Shown in pieces: positions 39,196-51,756 of a stretch of 64,000 bases of DNA. Position 1 is the stretch's first letter. Each line of letters begins with the position of its first letter. The DNA lies in assembly GCA_900239685.1 (NCBI GenBank), contig OENT01000236.1, positions 1-64,000 of the forward strand. The letters are read 5' to 3'. This DNA is from Rotaria macrura (Eukaryota > Rotifera > Eurotatoria > Philodinida > Philodinidae). The translations under genes were made by a program, and so were the position numbers. The notes beneath the pieces are model-generated. The model did no database searches. It was not told the origin of the DNA and was given only the letters and a program-made list of their open reading frames with translations.

Positions 39196-42100
39196 GTAAG
39201 TAAAATAACATATTCGTATTCTATTGGTTATCAGATCCTTATTTTTTTGTTTTTCATGTCTTTGTTCGAGTGCATGCGCAATTTTTTTCTCTTACGATCG
39301 ATTAGACTCGATAAAACGATGTATCTTATGTTTACGTATTTCTGATAAATTGATGAGTTGATTGAATCGATCAATGAGTCGATACTACATGATTAGTTGT
39401 TGATGTATCGAAGTAAATATTCATGACGGAACTCGCACTAAAAGTATGCAACTATAAGAAAATAGATAGATCAGAGTTTTGCCAGCAGCTTGATGAAAAG
39501 GCATGTTAGTTCCTTGGAGAGGTTATTAATAATATTGCAATACCGTTTCTCTTCTGTGACATCAGCATACTTTTGAAGAAGGCATTTATGTCGCTCGTTT
39601 GTTCATCTTGACTTGGTTATCGTACAAGGAGAAACAGGAAGGAAAACTACTTAGGAGAATATAAGCGATACATGATGACGAGAAATATCATCATCGTCAG
39701 TCTATTTGTTTTGTTTATGATTGACGATCGTGTTTCGTCAAATATAAATCTTTCAACTGCTAGTGTTCTATGGTACCATATTCAGTTTTACTAATCGCAA
39801 ATTCAATAGTCTCATCGAATAAACAAAGGGATTATTCGAACTACGTTTGTGCAAAGCTTTATCTTCTTTTTTTTGTTGCATCTAAAATGAGTCAAAGTTC
39901 GAACGAAGATCAATTGACACTGTATTTTACTTCTTTGTCTTGTTCTTCGTATTTGTTTCCCTCATCATCATTACCACCATCGTGTTCTACGACATTGAAT
40001 AGATCTTTCATCTTACCATCATATTACAAGGCGCATGTTGGTAAGTCTCAATGTTAATATAGATGGAATATCAATTATACTCTATTAAGATTTCTTTTCA
40101 TTTATTCTATTTTCGGATAGAAAACAATGTTATGTGTATTCATTTATTTTTATCAAATAAATATTTCTTTTTTGATTTAGAAAATGATCATCCAAATTAT
40201 AAAGATGACATGGCTGTTAAAAATGGACTGATAGGTAAGACGATTTCGATTAAATCCTATTATGATAAACTCTAAAAAACGAAATATTGACAGCAAAGAA
40301 AAAGAAAGAAATTTCGTTAAATATATATATATATACATGTACCCAATATCGGGATTATGTAATTTGAACCTTTGGATTACTTTTTTTTATTTGAAATCGG
40401 AGTTAAATATAAAGTTTGTAGGAATCGGAGAATAAGCTAATAGACATATAGGTATACATGAAGAAGTTGAGAAATATTTTTTCTTCTATAGATACAATTA
40501 TCATATGATATCATGAAATCTGTTCAGAAAAGATGTGTCAATTGATGTTTGCTTTCACTTTACAAATGTATGAATTTAATTCGATCGTTAATTATGATTG
40601 ATTGAATACATTCGATATTCACACTTAGTGTACATCTATTAGTATATTTATGACAAAGAACCTTGTTAGATAAGAATCTTTACCTCTTAAACTATTAAAA
40701 ACTTGAGGAAAAATTTGCTGAACTATAATTATTAATTATATAACGGTATCGTTAATAGTATTTAGAACTTGACGATATTCTCACGTATTTAGTTCACAGA
40801 TATAAAACATTACTGGTATCGATTTAATTATGATTAGAGAGATTTTTTTAGAGCAATTCAATGTTTGAAAATGTTGATTTTAGTTTGGTGTAGAAACTGT
40901 ATAGTACTGATGAAATAGTTAGTAGAAAATAGATTGTAGATCCAGTTGACATTGACATATAAACGTTATCTTAGATAAAGATACATGTATACATGTAGTC
41001 CTATATGCAATGAATACTTCAATAATATCCTAGAAATAGTTCTTTCGCTTATCTTTATTAAACTATAATTATATTCATACTGATCAAAGATAAAAGAGTA
41101 AATATATTCTACGCCCGATTACTCAAATAACAGCGAGTAACAGCAGGATATAATCGGCTGATTGGGTTCATAGTTATTCTGATTCTCAGTAGGAAATGTT
41201 TACCTCATTGTATTGTACATAATGACAAAGACGAGCTATAGAAGATGATTGAAGCATACAATAATGATGATGTATTTCCGTTGTCGAACATCGTCGTACA
41301 CACATTTTATATACAAATAAAACAAATGGCTATGATCAAGAAAAAATGATGGTAATTTATATACATTTTTCTTCTGTTAATTTAATCAAACTTAATGGTA
41401 TATGACACTTTATATAGATGTTTTCTTTTGTTCTACCATTATAATGGAAAGAACAAACATCCACATAATTTTCATTGAATAATCACCCTGTGTGAGCGCA
41501 TCTGTTAGCTCCACTAAAGCGTTCGGTGGTGGCAAACGAACATGATTATAGTTATCATTCATCCATTAATATAATACAGTACTTCGATGTTTGGCAAAAG
41601 AAGAGAAACAGTACCAATAGTGGGGAGCACAGAAAGACAGCGAGAGAGAGAGAGAGAGACAGAGACAGACAGAGAAAGAGATGGCTCTTCTAAGTATACA
41701 ATACACACTACTCTTTTATATTCTACAATGTAATGCATCTATCGAACTTTATCGTAGAATAACATTCATGTTTTTTCTCTGTTGATCGCTCAGCGTTCTA
41801 TTCACCCTCCCACTTGTAGAATCTAATACATAGATTCTATGTTGCAAATCGAATTGCGTATCTACCATTCAAAATCATATCGAAGCAAGTTACTCAATCG
41901 TACATTTAACCTTTTTAAATATATGAAATAAATATCATTATCATCATGTCAGATACTATGAATTTGCATTCTATTTGTACACAACACTCCCCACATACTG
42001 TCAATAATCATATTCGAAAGTATCAACCAACGAATAAACTCATCAATACGTGTCTTTCGACAGCTGCACAATATCTTAATCGAACGAAAAGTTTTCATAT

Positions 42101-45100
42101 TCCATCGACTTCGACAATGATAAATGGCAAAACTAATAAAAAAGAATCAATTCCAATCATCGACAATTCTCATCAAACAGATTGCCTGACAAATAATTTT
42201 GATTTAACACGATCTGTACCTACAAATATAAACACTTTTAATTCTTCTCCATCAACTATTCACAGTCTTCCAATAACACCAATATTGTGTCATGAAAATC
42301 GATTTCATCCGATTTCATCTGAAATTGATTTCAACGAAAATACGAAAGAACAAGGTATTGTCTATACTATACGTCGATCGTTGAAAAAAAATAAAGAACG
42401 TTTTTACAATAAACGATCAACAACAATGAAATCATATAATTCATTGATTAATTATGAACAATCAAAACCGACTCTACCACAAACATCGATGACACCGATA
42501 TTAGTTTTTCGTCATAAATATTCAGAAAATCGTACTGGTTCATCTACAACAATAACAGACAACGATCATAGTTCAACAAGTATAATCAATAATCAAAATG
42601 ATGACAACGATTTCAACGACGTCGATGAATCGGAAAAGAATGATCAAATACGTAAGAGAATCCATATACGTATGATTGAAAGAAGCAATAATTGAGAATT
42701 TGAATCACTTCAGTTTACCTAAGTCATATCAAACGTATATTTGTAAGTTTTTATAAACTATAGAAATTACATATTTGAATTTCTCAGAAATAATTCATTC
42801 CGTTGCGTTGAATTTCTTAATTGATCGTACAAGGTAAAATGCATCAAGCAACATAGTTCGAAGTTTGTCTTAGGTATCAAAGTAAATACAAATGATGATA
42901 TGATGATTTTCATAGAGATTTCTTTTCTTTTTTCTTGTTCCTTCAAGGTATTCCTAGAAAAGGTCACTAATGACAAACATATATAGATACTATACTATCC
43001 ATATTTGTTTATTATAGAGCTCGTAGATAATAGAAATATATTCGCCTATTGAGAGACACAGAAAAGAATACCTCAATTTTCCAAGTAAATGGTAGTGCGA
43101 TAGACACAATAGATGCATGGCAGTTTCTCGTAAAGAAAAAAAGCAACTCAGTTAATTTTTCTAAGTGCGCATCAATGCTAACGGGCATCGTACTATAACG
43201 CATTCGATTGCATTGCTTCCCTATTTACCGCTATTATCATTACGTCTTCTTTCCTTTTCTTTTACAAAAAAAAAACAGAACAAATTGAATCTAATGATCG
43301 TCTGCGCTGTGTTTTTACTAAATGAGAATTGAGGAAAAAGAAGAACGCATAGTCATGTCGACAGCTTTATCTTGTATGTACTATGATAGACCAAAATGTA
43401 TGTAACATTATATTATATTTAATTCAATATATCAATCTTTTCTTAATTCTAGCACCACTTTTACCATTAGGTCTTAATGGAAGAAATCGTATACTTATCA
43501 AGAGTCCTATACCAGCAGCATCATCTCCATCCAGTGTTCAACATAAACAACAAGCCAATAATTTACCGCCAGCTATATCATTACAATCACTTTCTGCAAT
43601 ATCAACAACTATCACAAGTTCAAATCTCATTGAAAATGTTCAACAACAACAACAACACGCACAAATCATAAAATCTGATTATGATGAAAAAGAACGTTTG
43701 AAAAATGATTTAATACAACTAAAAAATGAACTTCAAAAATCTAAAGAAACAATAGCACGTTTACAAAAAAGTGAAGAACAAATGCGTGAAAGGTAAAATT
43801 CATTGATACATATATAGCTATTTAATGAATAAGTGTCGCATAAGAATATAGTTCTTGTTGATTATCAATATTTAAATAACGATTCCATATAAAATATATA
43901 ATAAGTAAAAGTAAAATCAGATAGTGTCCAATTAATGATATCCATATAAAATAATAAACAATTGTTTGACATTGTTTAACATGTAAATTATCGAAAAATC
44001 GACGAGATTCAATCGATAGATTTATTAACCAAAATATACTAACACATATCGTAGATACAAAATAAATGTTCGATAATATTAAATAAATATTTGGATGATG
44101 TTTTTTTATTTCCACTAGAATAAAATAAAATAATGTACAAATAAAACCAACTAAGCCGGATGATTCAATAAAATATAAAACATATGCTTGAGATTCACAT
44201 TGATCATACATATGAATCACTAGAGTTACGATTAGTTCTATTGCTGAAAATATGCATATTACTGATAGAATAGCTTGATGATTATAAATAGACATCTAAA
44301 ATAAACTAAAGTATATTTTCTCAACTTAATCAAGGTTGAGTATTTCGACCTTTTCAATAAGCATATCTAACAATAGAAGTATCATCTATTGAAATGCAAA
44401 TGATGATGATTAGTGCAAGGATAATTGAGTAATTATTACTTGTTATCAATGACATATAGGAAGTATTCTAATCTATCAATCCTTCCATGCACTCAAGAAA
44501 ACATTTCTCGGACGTTTCAATAATAGTTATAGTGTTCTAAGGTCAAGGAATTTTTCATCGCCTGTTTGAAAGAAACCTTTTGGAGAAATGCTTTAGTTTC
44601 GAAAATTGTACTGTAATTAATTTGCAGTGTTAATTATGCATTTCTTTTGAAGGATACAAGAGAACTAGATATCGACAATGTGGCTTTCATAATCAATGTA
44701 GCATCTTTTCAAGGTTGCCACATATTAGAAGTTTATTCTAATAAGATCATCGTCTTCGTACATATGACTCGAAGAATACGAAATGATAAATCTTCTGAGA
44801 AACATTCAGATTCATACTAGATAATAAATACCTACAATTTCATTTCGTTGATTGAAAGCTATCAGCTTTACGATGAATAATCGATTATGCTTGTCATTTG
44901 TCTTTTCTCGTTAAGTCATATTAATAAATAGTTTGTCTCGCCAATATATTACTGACGACTTAAATTTTTTTAACAAATCATTTTCTTTACGTAATCATCG
45001 TTTCTAAATAAAATTTAACAGTGTACGATAACTATGTAAATGCGAAAAGCAATAATTAACTGTTAACAGTTTCTTTAGAACGTCATATATGACTCAAGCT

Positions 45101-46880
45101 TAAATAAGACCATCGTTATAATCAGTTGCTTGATTTATACGCTTTCTTATTCAGTAGTGGCTCGTACAACTTCACAAGCTCTAGTCTTGTAAATTGAACT
45201 ACCATTGTTGACAACAATTAGTGTACATTATGATTTTTCTATAAACGTCTAAAATCAATGAAAATGTCTTCTCATCGAATTAAATATCTTGTTTAAGTTT
45301 TGTAATTATTACTGAGGCCATTAGAAATATGATTCTTCTCCTTCCTGCTGTGACTCCTATAGAAAAGAAGCAAATAATGTCGATTCGGCACCGATCCTAT
45401 GGAGTAAGAAAGAATGGCTCATATTGCATAGTGTTTCAATGATGGTTAACAAAAACGAAATCAGTTTTTGACAAATAACTCCCCCACTGAGAATGTATCG
45501 TTGCAGTCTTAACTAATATTCTTAATCTGACATTTGAGAATAATATGATCAGTTACCTGTAAATCACTAGATTTAATAGAACAAAAAAGCAAACGACGAT
45601 CATTAAGTCAAGGACTGTTCTTTGTCAGATTTTCAAATGTCACATACTGTGATAAAAGAGAAAGCCTTATTGTTTTTGTTTTTGAGGATTTATAAAGTTC
45701 AATACGCTTTTTGCTGTAATAGAAATCTAATTGTTCTTTTTAAATAGTAAAATGCTTGCAAGAAAGATACATTTGATGTTAAGAAAATATGAAACAATAC
45801 TTCTATCTAAATTCTTTACAAGTCTAATTATTGAACAGGGATTGTAGTGCGAAACAAAATTCTTTGACATTTGAAACCGTTTTACAAGACTCTTGTATTG
45901 AGCCATGAAAAACTAGAATCAAATAAATGATATCGTTTCTCATTCAGACATTTTTTCGTTTTTCTTATTTTTAGACTTGCAGAACAAGCCCAACGACAAT
46001 TAGAAAAGGGTGGTAAATTCGAAGATCTGAATCAAGTATCTCGTCCCACTGAACTGATTCGGGCCTATGGTGCACTGTATTCTCAAGCTCGCATCGATGC
46101 TCTCGATGCATTAGATAGTATCCATGAAATGTGTGAAGCTGATGATCTTAAATCAAAATTATTATTTTCTGTTATTGTCGTATGTAGAAAATTCTGTTTA
46201 AAGTATGAATGATAAAAAAATAATACTCATAAATCTTTTCGTTTTGCTTAAAGCTTGCTTTTCGTCATTCACAAAATCAGGCGAAAGATGTGCGAAATAA
46301 AATAAAACAAATTCTTCAATTGACCAATGACAAAAATTCAATTGTACTAGAAGAAACTATCGAAAAATATTTACGAACATCTATACAAAAATATGACGTC
46401 GGAAAAATTACTTTCGTACGTAAATCTAATTCTTGTTGTTTGTATATATTTCTCTCAACTATATCAATTGTTTTGTTTTAGGAAGTCGAAAATCAATTAT
46501 GGACTACATTGTATGATTATCCTAAGTTAAAATCTTGTAATGAATTATTAAAGTACATTTATTCATCATGTCGAACTGCGTAAGAATAGTTTTTATTTTT
46601 TTTTACTAAAAATCAAAATGAAAATCGCCAATCTTTCTTTCTTTCTATTGATAGATGGGGTCTTGTTAATCAAACACCTCCATATTATATTGAATTTCAA
46701 ACAACAAAATATGACAAGCAAATTCATGAACGTTTTCATACATCGGATAATGAAAGTGAAACAATCATTGAATTTATATGGCCATGCTTATTTGATGGAC
46801 GTGATAGAACATGTGTAGCGAAGGGCGTTGTTGTAACTGATGACCGATATGTATCGATAGAAAAAGCTCAATTGTCGTAG
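39078..46880 (+). CDS. SPATA18: SPATA18/Mieap-like protein with alternative first exons
   Basis: The common body is exons 43453-43792, 45975-46179, 46254-46415, 46482-46579 and 46655-46880, all in phase. It encodes a Pro/Ser/Gln-rich stretch, a coiled coil (KERLKNDLIQLKNELQKSKE and following) and a C-terminal domain. That domain has the landmarks of the mitochondria-eating (MIEAP) domain: RPTELIRAYGALYSQARIDA, LDALD, LLFSVIVLAFRHSQ, a late Trp followed by NQTPPYYIE, and IEFIWPCLFDG then VAKGVVVT. Mieap acts in mitochondrial quality control in vertebrates; a mitochondria-related role is inferred. Four candidate ATG exons, 39078-39195, 39887-40040 (each via cassette exon 40181-40234), 41946-42651 and 43355-43373, all end in phase 1 and can enter exon 43453. 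Predicted lengths are about 400, 412, 578 and 349 residues. AATAAA lies at 46894-46899. Family recognition is from memory of motifs. Confidence 0.7.
39887..40040 (+). other. Candidate first exon B of the SPATA18-like gene
   Basis: ATG to donor G-GTAAGT, 154 nt, phase 1. It encodes MSQSSNEDQLTLYFTSLSC and a Ser/Pro-rich continuation ending LPSYYKAHV. It joins in phase to 40181. Confidence 0.5.
40181..40234 (+). other. 54-nt cassette exon of the SPATA18-like gene
   Basis: Acceptor TGATTTAG and donor G-GTAAGA frame an exon of exactly 18 codons (ENDHPNYKDDMAVKNGLI). Its length is a multiple of three and it keeps phase 1, so it can be kept or skipped without changing frame. Confidence 0.6.
41639..41681. 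repeat. GA-rich microsatellite
   Basis: Imperfect run of GA and CAGA units, about 265 bases before candidate first exon C. Confidence 0.75.
41946..42651 (+). other. Candidate first exon C of the SPATA18-like gene
   Basis: A 706-nt exon from ATG (MSDTMNLHSICTQHSPHTV) to donor C-GTAAGA, phase 1. The encoded 235 residues are Ser/Thr/Asn-rich with basic patches (TIRRSLKKNKERFYNKRS) and look disordered. If not spliced, the frame stops at 42695, so a stand-alone gene of 249 residues is the alternative reading. Confidence 0.55.
43355..43373 (+). other. Candidate first exon D of the SPATA18-like gene
   Basis: A 19-nt coding exon (ATG, then STALS) ends at donor GTATGT in phase 1, only 79 bases before exon 43453. 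It would give the shortest form. Because it is so short it is the least certain of the four. Confidence 0.45.
43822..44295 (-). CDS. Nested intronic four-transmembrane protein (157 residues)
   Basis: A single-exon frame on the minus strand lies wholly inside the 2.2-kb intron 43793-45974 of the SPATA18-like gene. The product has four hydrophobic spans at about residues 8-29, 37-61, 70-95 and 110-136, separated by short loops, with the polar tail NIDNQQELYSYATLIH. There is no signal peptide beyond the first span. The layout resembles small tetraspan proteins such as the MARVEL/claudin type, but I see no diagnostic motif, so no family is assigned. The frame is intact, begins with ATG and has codon use like its neighbours. 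Being intronless and inside an intron in antisense, it may have arrived by retroposition. Confidence 0.65.
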   Translation of the reverse strand: MSIYNHQAILSVICIFSAIELIVTLVIHMYDQCESQAYVLYFIESSGLVGFICTLFYFILVEIKKHHPNIYLILSNIYFVSTICVSIFWLINLSIESRRFFDNLHVKQCQTIVYYFIWISLIGHYLILLLLIIYFIWNRYLNIDNQQELYSYATLIH

Positions 46881-49004
46881 CATTCATGTTCAAAATAAAA
46901 GGCTTCATATTTTTGGATTATTCTAGTCAGTTAGTTGGTTATCGTCGAATTAAACGACATTCCAAACCAACAGACGAACTAAATTTTGTATACGATAAGA
47001 CATTATTATTTCTCATAATATTTACTGTATGATTTCATAGTATACATAATTGTGTGCTGTACGGATGAAAATATTTAGAAAAAAAAACCACTACACCCTA
47101 GAAATTTTTATCTTCGAACAAAGATATTTAAAATCATGTTTTATTGTTATATCCAATGTTATAATCGGATTCATCTAAATATAAATTCAATTCAAGTAAT
47201 CTACAAATAGTAGGTAAAAATCAAACAAACATCATTGTTTTACCTTCACAAGTAATAAAAAATTTCTTACTCCAGTTGGTATTGCATTCATATAACATAT
47301 ACGTATTAGATTCATTTAAGAAAAAAACAGAATAATTTTCCACACGACTAACAGTAGTAATGAGAAAGTTAAACTTCTTCAGCACTTTGCATAACATCGT
47401 TGATACTAAGAAAATATACATATATAAGGGCAAATATTTATGTAAGGATTTTATCACAGACGCAATATGTATGGATACATAGAATTACAAGTAATATCAA
47501 TACTATGAATCATCATTAACACAAAATAAATCAAGATTAAATCGCATGCTGCTCACATGATTGTACCTTGACTGATGTATTGTAAAGACAAAATTTGCCG
47601 TTGCTTTTACCTTTCGATAGATGCCTCTGTTGAATGTTTTCACACATGATAGTGCTTTGTGAAAATACTAATTTGTCCGCGCACATTAAAGCATACGAAG
47701 AAATGTTTTTCTATAACATTATTGAAGATAGAAGTCAAGCTGACCGATAACACATAGGAATTCTATTGATGTTTACTGTATATGTGACGCGTTGTTTATT
47801 GAGATATTCATCAGTCAAAACATGAAGATAATGTTTTCCTTATCAGACAAGGCTGAGTGAATTTCAGCGAGAAATAAATTCTGGACTTTTTACTCATATC
47901 TTTTCGAAAGTATATAATATTTGAACTACTGTACATCGCATATTTTCTATTTCAACAGTTTGATTAATATACATCTCAGCAGAAAAACGCCATTACTTGT
48001 ATTGTCAAAGTCTCTTGAAATAGTGTCATAGTCTTTGATGGAAGGTGTCTTGTAAATTGGTGAATCCTACCTCTAGTAAATCTATATTGGATTCGAGTAT
48101 CTAGTCAATGAACAAATCTCCCCATACAAATCTTTTATAGAAGTACGAACGTTCATTATACGGTGGCAATCATTGAAATGAAATACAATTCTATGATCTG
48201 TACACAACGTGATTAGAAGATATTATGTGGTAGAAAAATATTTGAGAATGAATCACACGTTTTGTTTAAAGTAATATTTGACTTTGTATATCATCGATGC
48301 TAAACATAGTTTTGTAATAACAAAGATATTTGTTGACATTAGTACTATATATAAATAGCTTCTTTGATACAGCAATATATATATATATATATCGTTTTTG
48401 ATTACATGAATTGGGTCTTTTGGAAGTAACCTTGAATAAACAGAAGAAGAATTGAACATGTTCAGCATATTTTTCTCCAATGAATCAGTGTTCTGTCGAA
48501 TGATTGTATTGATGTTTAAGTTTTTATTGTTGAAAAAACAATAGTTGAGTTAACTCACTAGAAACTACATACTCCAGTACGTTTGGCAGAGAATATGCTG
48601 ATGCTTTCAGACAATGATAAAAAAGGCAAGCAGCATTCTAGCTTCCATACTAATATAATGGAAGTCAATTATTTTCAATTTGTCATTTTTCATTAGTCTA
48701 TCATCTCTATAGTCAAAAATAATGATCTGAAATACGAAAATTCACCTTGTGAATACACAAGTCGATGGTATTAGGTTTCACATATTTCAATAAAATGATA
48801 GCCGACGAAATTAAAATTTAGAAACAGCTCCAGTATTTAGTGAAGATACTCAATTGTTTTTCTTATGTCTTATCTAAAAACACTGCAGATTTCCACATGA
48901 AATGATATGATGATATCGAACGAAATCTGAAATATCTTTTAGACAATACGAAAAAACATAAAAGAATACAGATGAAGCTACATCGAGCTCGTAGTACTGA
49001 GTTC
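46881..49004. other. Intergenic region
   Basis: AATAAA at 46894-46899 is the likely poly(A) signal of the SPATA18-like gene. A short (AT)n run lies at about 48375-48392. No gene supported. Confidence 0.4.
46894..46899 (+). terminator. Polyadenylation signal of the SPATA18-like gene
   Basis: AATAAA, 14 bases after the TAG stop, giving a very short 3' untranslated region. Confidence 0.6.
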
Positions 49005-49262
49005 CCTTATCGAATGAGTTTGAAATGATATCAGAAGTCAAACTAATTTACCTATATCGATGGATGAAATTTATTCAAGTGCGAGAACGCATGACAAAGC
49101 ATTGGAGTTATTATCAGGAAGCGATGAAACACTATGTGAAAAAACACATGCTGAAAATCATTCATAGATGGCAGATTTCTTTCATAATATTACTTCTATT
49201 TATAAAACAGATAGAGAAACCCTTCGAAAGTATTAGAATCTCTCTGAAGAAAAAGATATTAA
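49005..49262 (+). pseudogene. Decayed fragment of a TPR/kinesin-light-chain-like gene
   Basis: The fragment lines up with 53195-53470 of the intact TPR gene downstream. Shared stretches include GAGTTTGAAATG (AAGTTTGAAATG in the gene), AATTTACCT against AATTTACTT, GAAATTTATTCA, ACACATGCTGAAAATCAT, ATGGCAGATTTCTTT and ATATTACTTCTAT. A block of about 45 bases is missing near 49035, and the frame homologous to the gene has TAG stops after AENHS and again near 49238. The open frame seen here is therefore not the ancestral one. Only one to two TPR units remain; no ART-type part is visible upstream. It is a dead partial paralogue about 4 kb from the intact copy, on the same strand. Confidence 0.75.
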
Positions 49263-51756
49263 TTGTACGTAAAAGATAAAAATTCATAGAATGATTTTCT
49301 CGGTATAGCCGAACCATATACCATATAACATGTTTGTTGTTAAAATACTAATAATGTTACCTTCACGACACATGTCAACCATTCGTATTCAAAAAGAAAT
49401 ATTTATTCTATATATAAATCTGCAACACGATTGTTAACAAGGATAAGTATTGATAAAATCGTGCACCATCTATTATCTTACATGATAATCGCAGTATTCA
49501 GAGGTGATACCAATCGTTAACGAGATCGTCACTATTGTCAATACATTAATGTCATGTTTTTCTAATTGGTCGTTAGTTCGAAAGAAAACGAATAACTCGT
49601 TAACCGATGCTAAGTGCGAATAAAAACCATAGATATCGAAGGTAGAATTCATTTTAATCTTCTCATATCATATAAGCATGAAACTCTTTTCTTAGTTTGA
49701 AAATGTCCGTTGTCGTATGACTAAAATGAACTTGATTGCTAGACACAGTGAAATGAACACATTTTTAATGCATGAAAGTTTGGGTAAAACTTCTCAGGTC
49801 ATCATTCAAACTCTCTGATCGAGTACGTAACTAATGGGCACCATAAAAATATATTGATTCTCTTGCAATATGATACTAGATTTAGAGTCATGAGAAAATT
49901 TTAAAAATATATAAATCTATGGTTAATAAAAAACTAATATTAATTTTAATATGTAAACTCTTGTGTCATTCGATAGAGCTCACCACCGTATAAAATTTGC
50001 ATAGTGTTTGATAGGAATTTTAAACGAAAACAAAATTTTAAAGTTTGTGGAACCTTTTCAGGGTGCAGAATGAATAATCTTCATCTCGTGTACGAAAATG
50101 TAGTTGTTTTTCTTTCAATCCCTCTTAAAACTGTCGCCTCACTTCCCCATTCACCACCTGTTCTGGTCAAAATTAACAACGAAGAAAATAAAACTATCGA
50201 AAGCAAAAAGAACAATTTAAGAGGAAACAAAATAAAGTGAAGTAGAAGCGTTTTAAAAACTTTCTTTCCAATAGAGCGAATACACGAATCACATCAAGTT
50301 AAAACGATTGTTTACCATTCAGAAATGAAAATCAGAAACGTATAAAATAATGTTCGGTTCCCTAATTTGTTCCACTCGCATTACGTTCCTACTAGTTGTA
50401 TTTAACTTTGCGAGCGCGAAGTACATGTACTGTAGATAAGAAGGATACTTTCAGGAGACTTGTTTAATTTTTAATTTTTGATACTTATGATGATAACGAA
50501 AGCAAAAGAATAACAATCAAAAACATGTGCAACATGACATGGCAACATACAATAACAGTGATGCAATTGCGTAGCCTTTGAAATGTGGAATTGCTGCTTC
50601 AAAAGTTGGAAAAAAAATCCTCCTTCGACTATCTATCAGCTTCAGAGAAAACTTATCTTCAATCAGGGGAATCAATAACATTCGTATTTTCTTTGAATAT
50701 AATGAAGTTCGAGAAGATACAAGTTTTACATTTCTCTTTCAAAGAAACTCTATGATCAGAAGTTTGATTGACTATAATAATATAGATAAATGAGAGAAAC
50801 AATTAGTTACAATGATGAAATAACGATCATATTAATTAAATTAAGTCGTATTCTCATATTTCTACACCACAAACCATGAATACATGCACCGATGAACTAT
50901 TTACACTCTCATATTGATTTCAGCTTCGACATTTTCACACTTAATTAAAGTTTAAATTACTCTCGTTGAACTTAACTAGTAATAGTTATATTTGAAAAGA
51001 CATGGCAAATAATTCTGTGTTAAATATTGATAAGTTATTATCTACCGATGATATCGAGAATAGAAGTTTAACGAGAAATTTCCAGTTGCGCGATAGATTT
51101 ATGTATGTATACGAAGAATATTAAATATATCGTCAGATTTTATGAATAAAGTGATGTCAATTATAAAGAGCAGTCTCGTTTATCGATATGATTTGCACTG
51201 CTAATGTAAATCATATAGGAAATGATTTGCATACAAGAAACGAAACTATTATAGGCTATAGATTTATTCATTTTGCAACGTATTTGTTTCCAAGTATTAA
51301 AAAGGATGTGACCCATCGATCTATTTGTTGAAAACAATACTCGCCATTAAAATTATTGATGTTTATTCTTAAAGTTTGATTTGTGACCTTTACTTGATTA
51401 AATGTATGATAAGAAACAAGTAAAAGGTATTTTTATCGTGAATAGTCACAAAACATACTTGTTGGAAAAATAATTACTAGTCTTTTACGAACGCAGAAAA
51501 TATAGAACATTTTAAAACGAACTCGTATGTATGTACGTGAATATGGGTAGTGTGATGTGTGCTATTTTAATTGTTTACTAATGTCATAAGTAACCGATAA
51601 GCAGCAGGTGCTGGGTTACCGAAAAAAAAATGAGAAGAACGAAAAATTTTCATGGAGGTTTTTTTCCAATTGAAAATTCATGACGTATTCAAAGGCAAGA
51701 AAAGAACCTCGTCTTCTTTCAAATGTTTTTCTTTTCATATAATAACATATTAATAC
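49263..51756. other. Intergenic region before the TPR gene
   Basis: AT-rich with short open frames at 50004 and 50578 that show no motif. Presumed promoter region of the TPR gene; no element recognised. Confidence 0.35.

Noticed and set aside
49025-49279. 84-codon open frame as a gene
   Set aside because: It is an off-frame reading of the decayed TPR fragment; the ancestral frame has stops.
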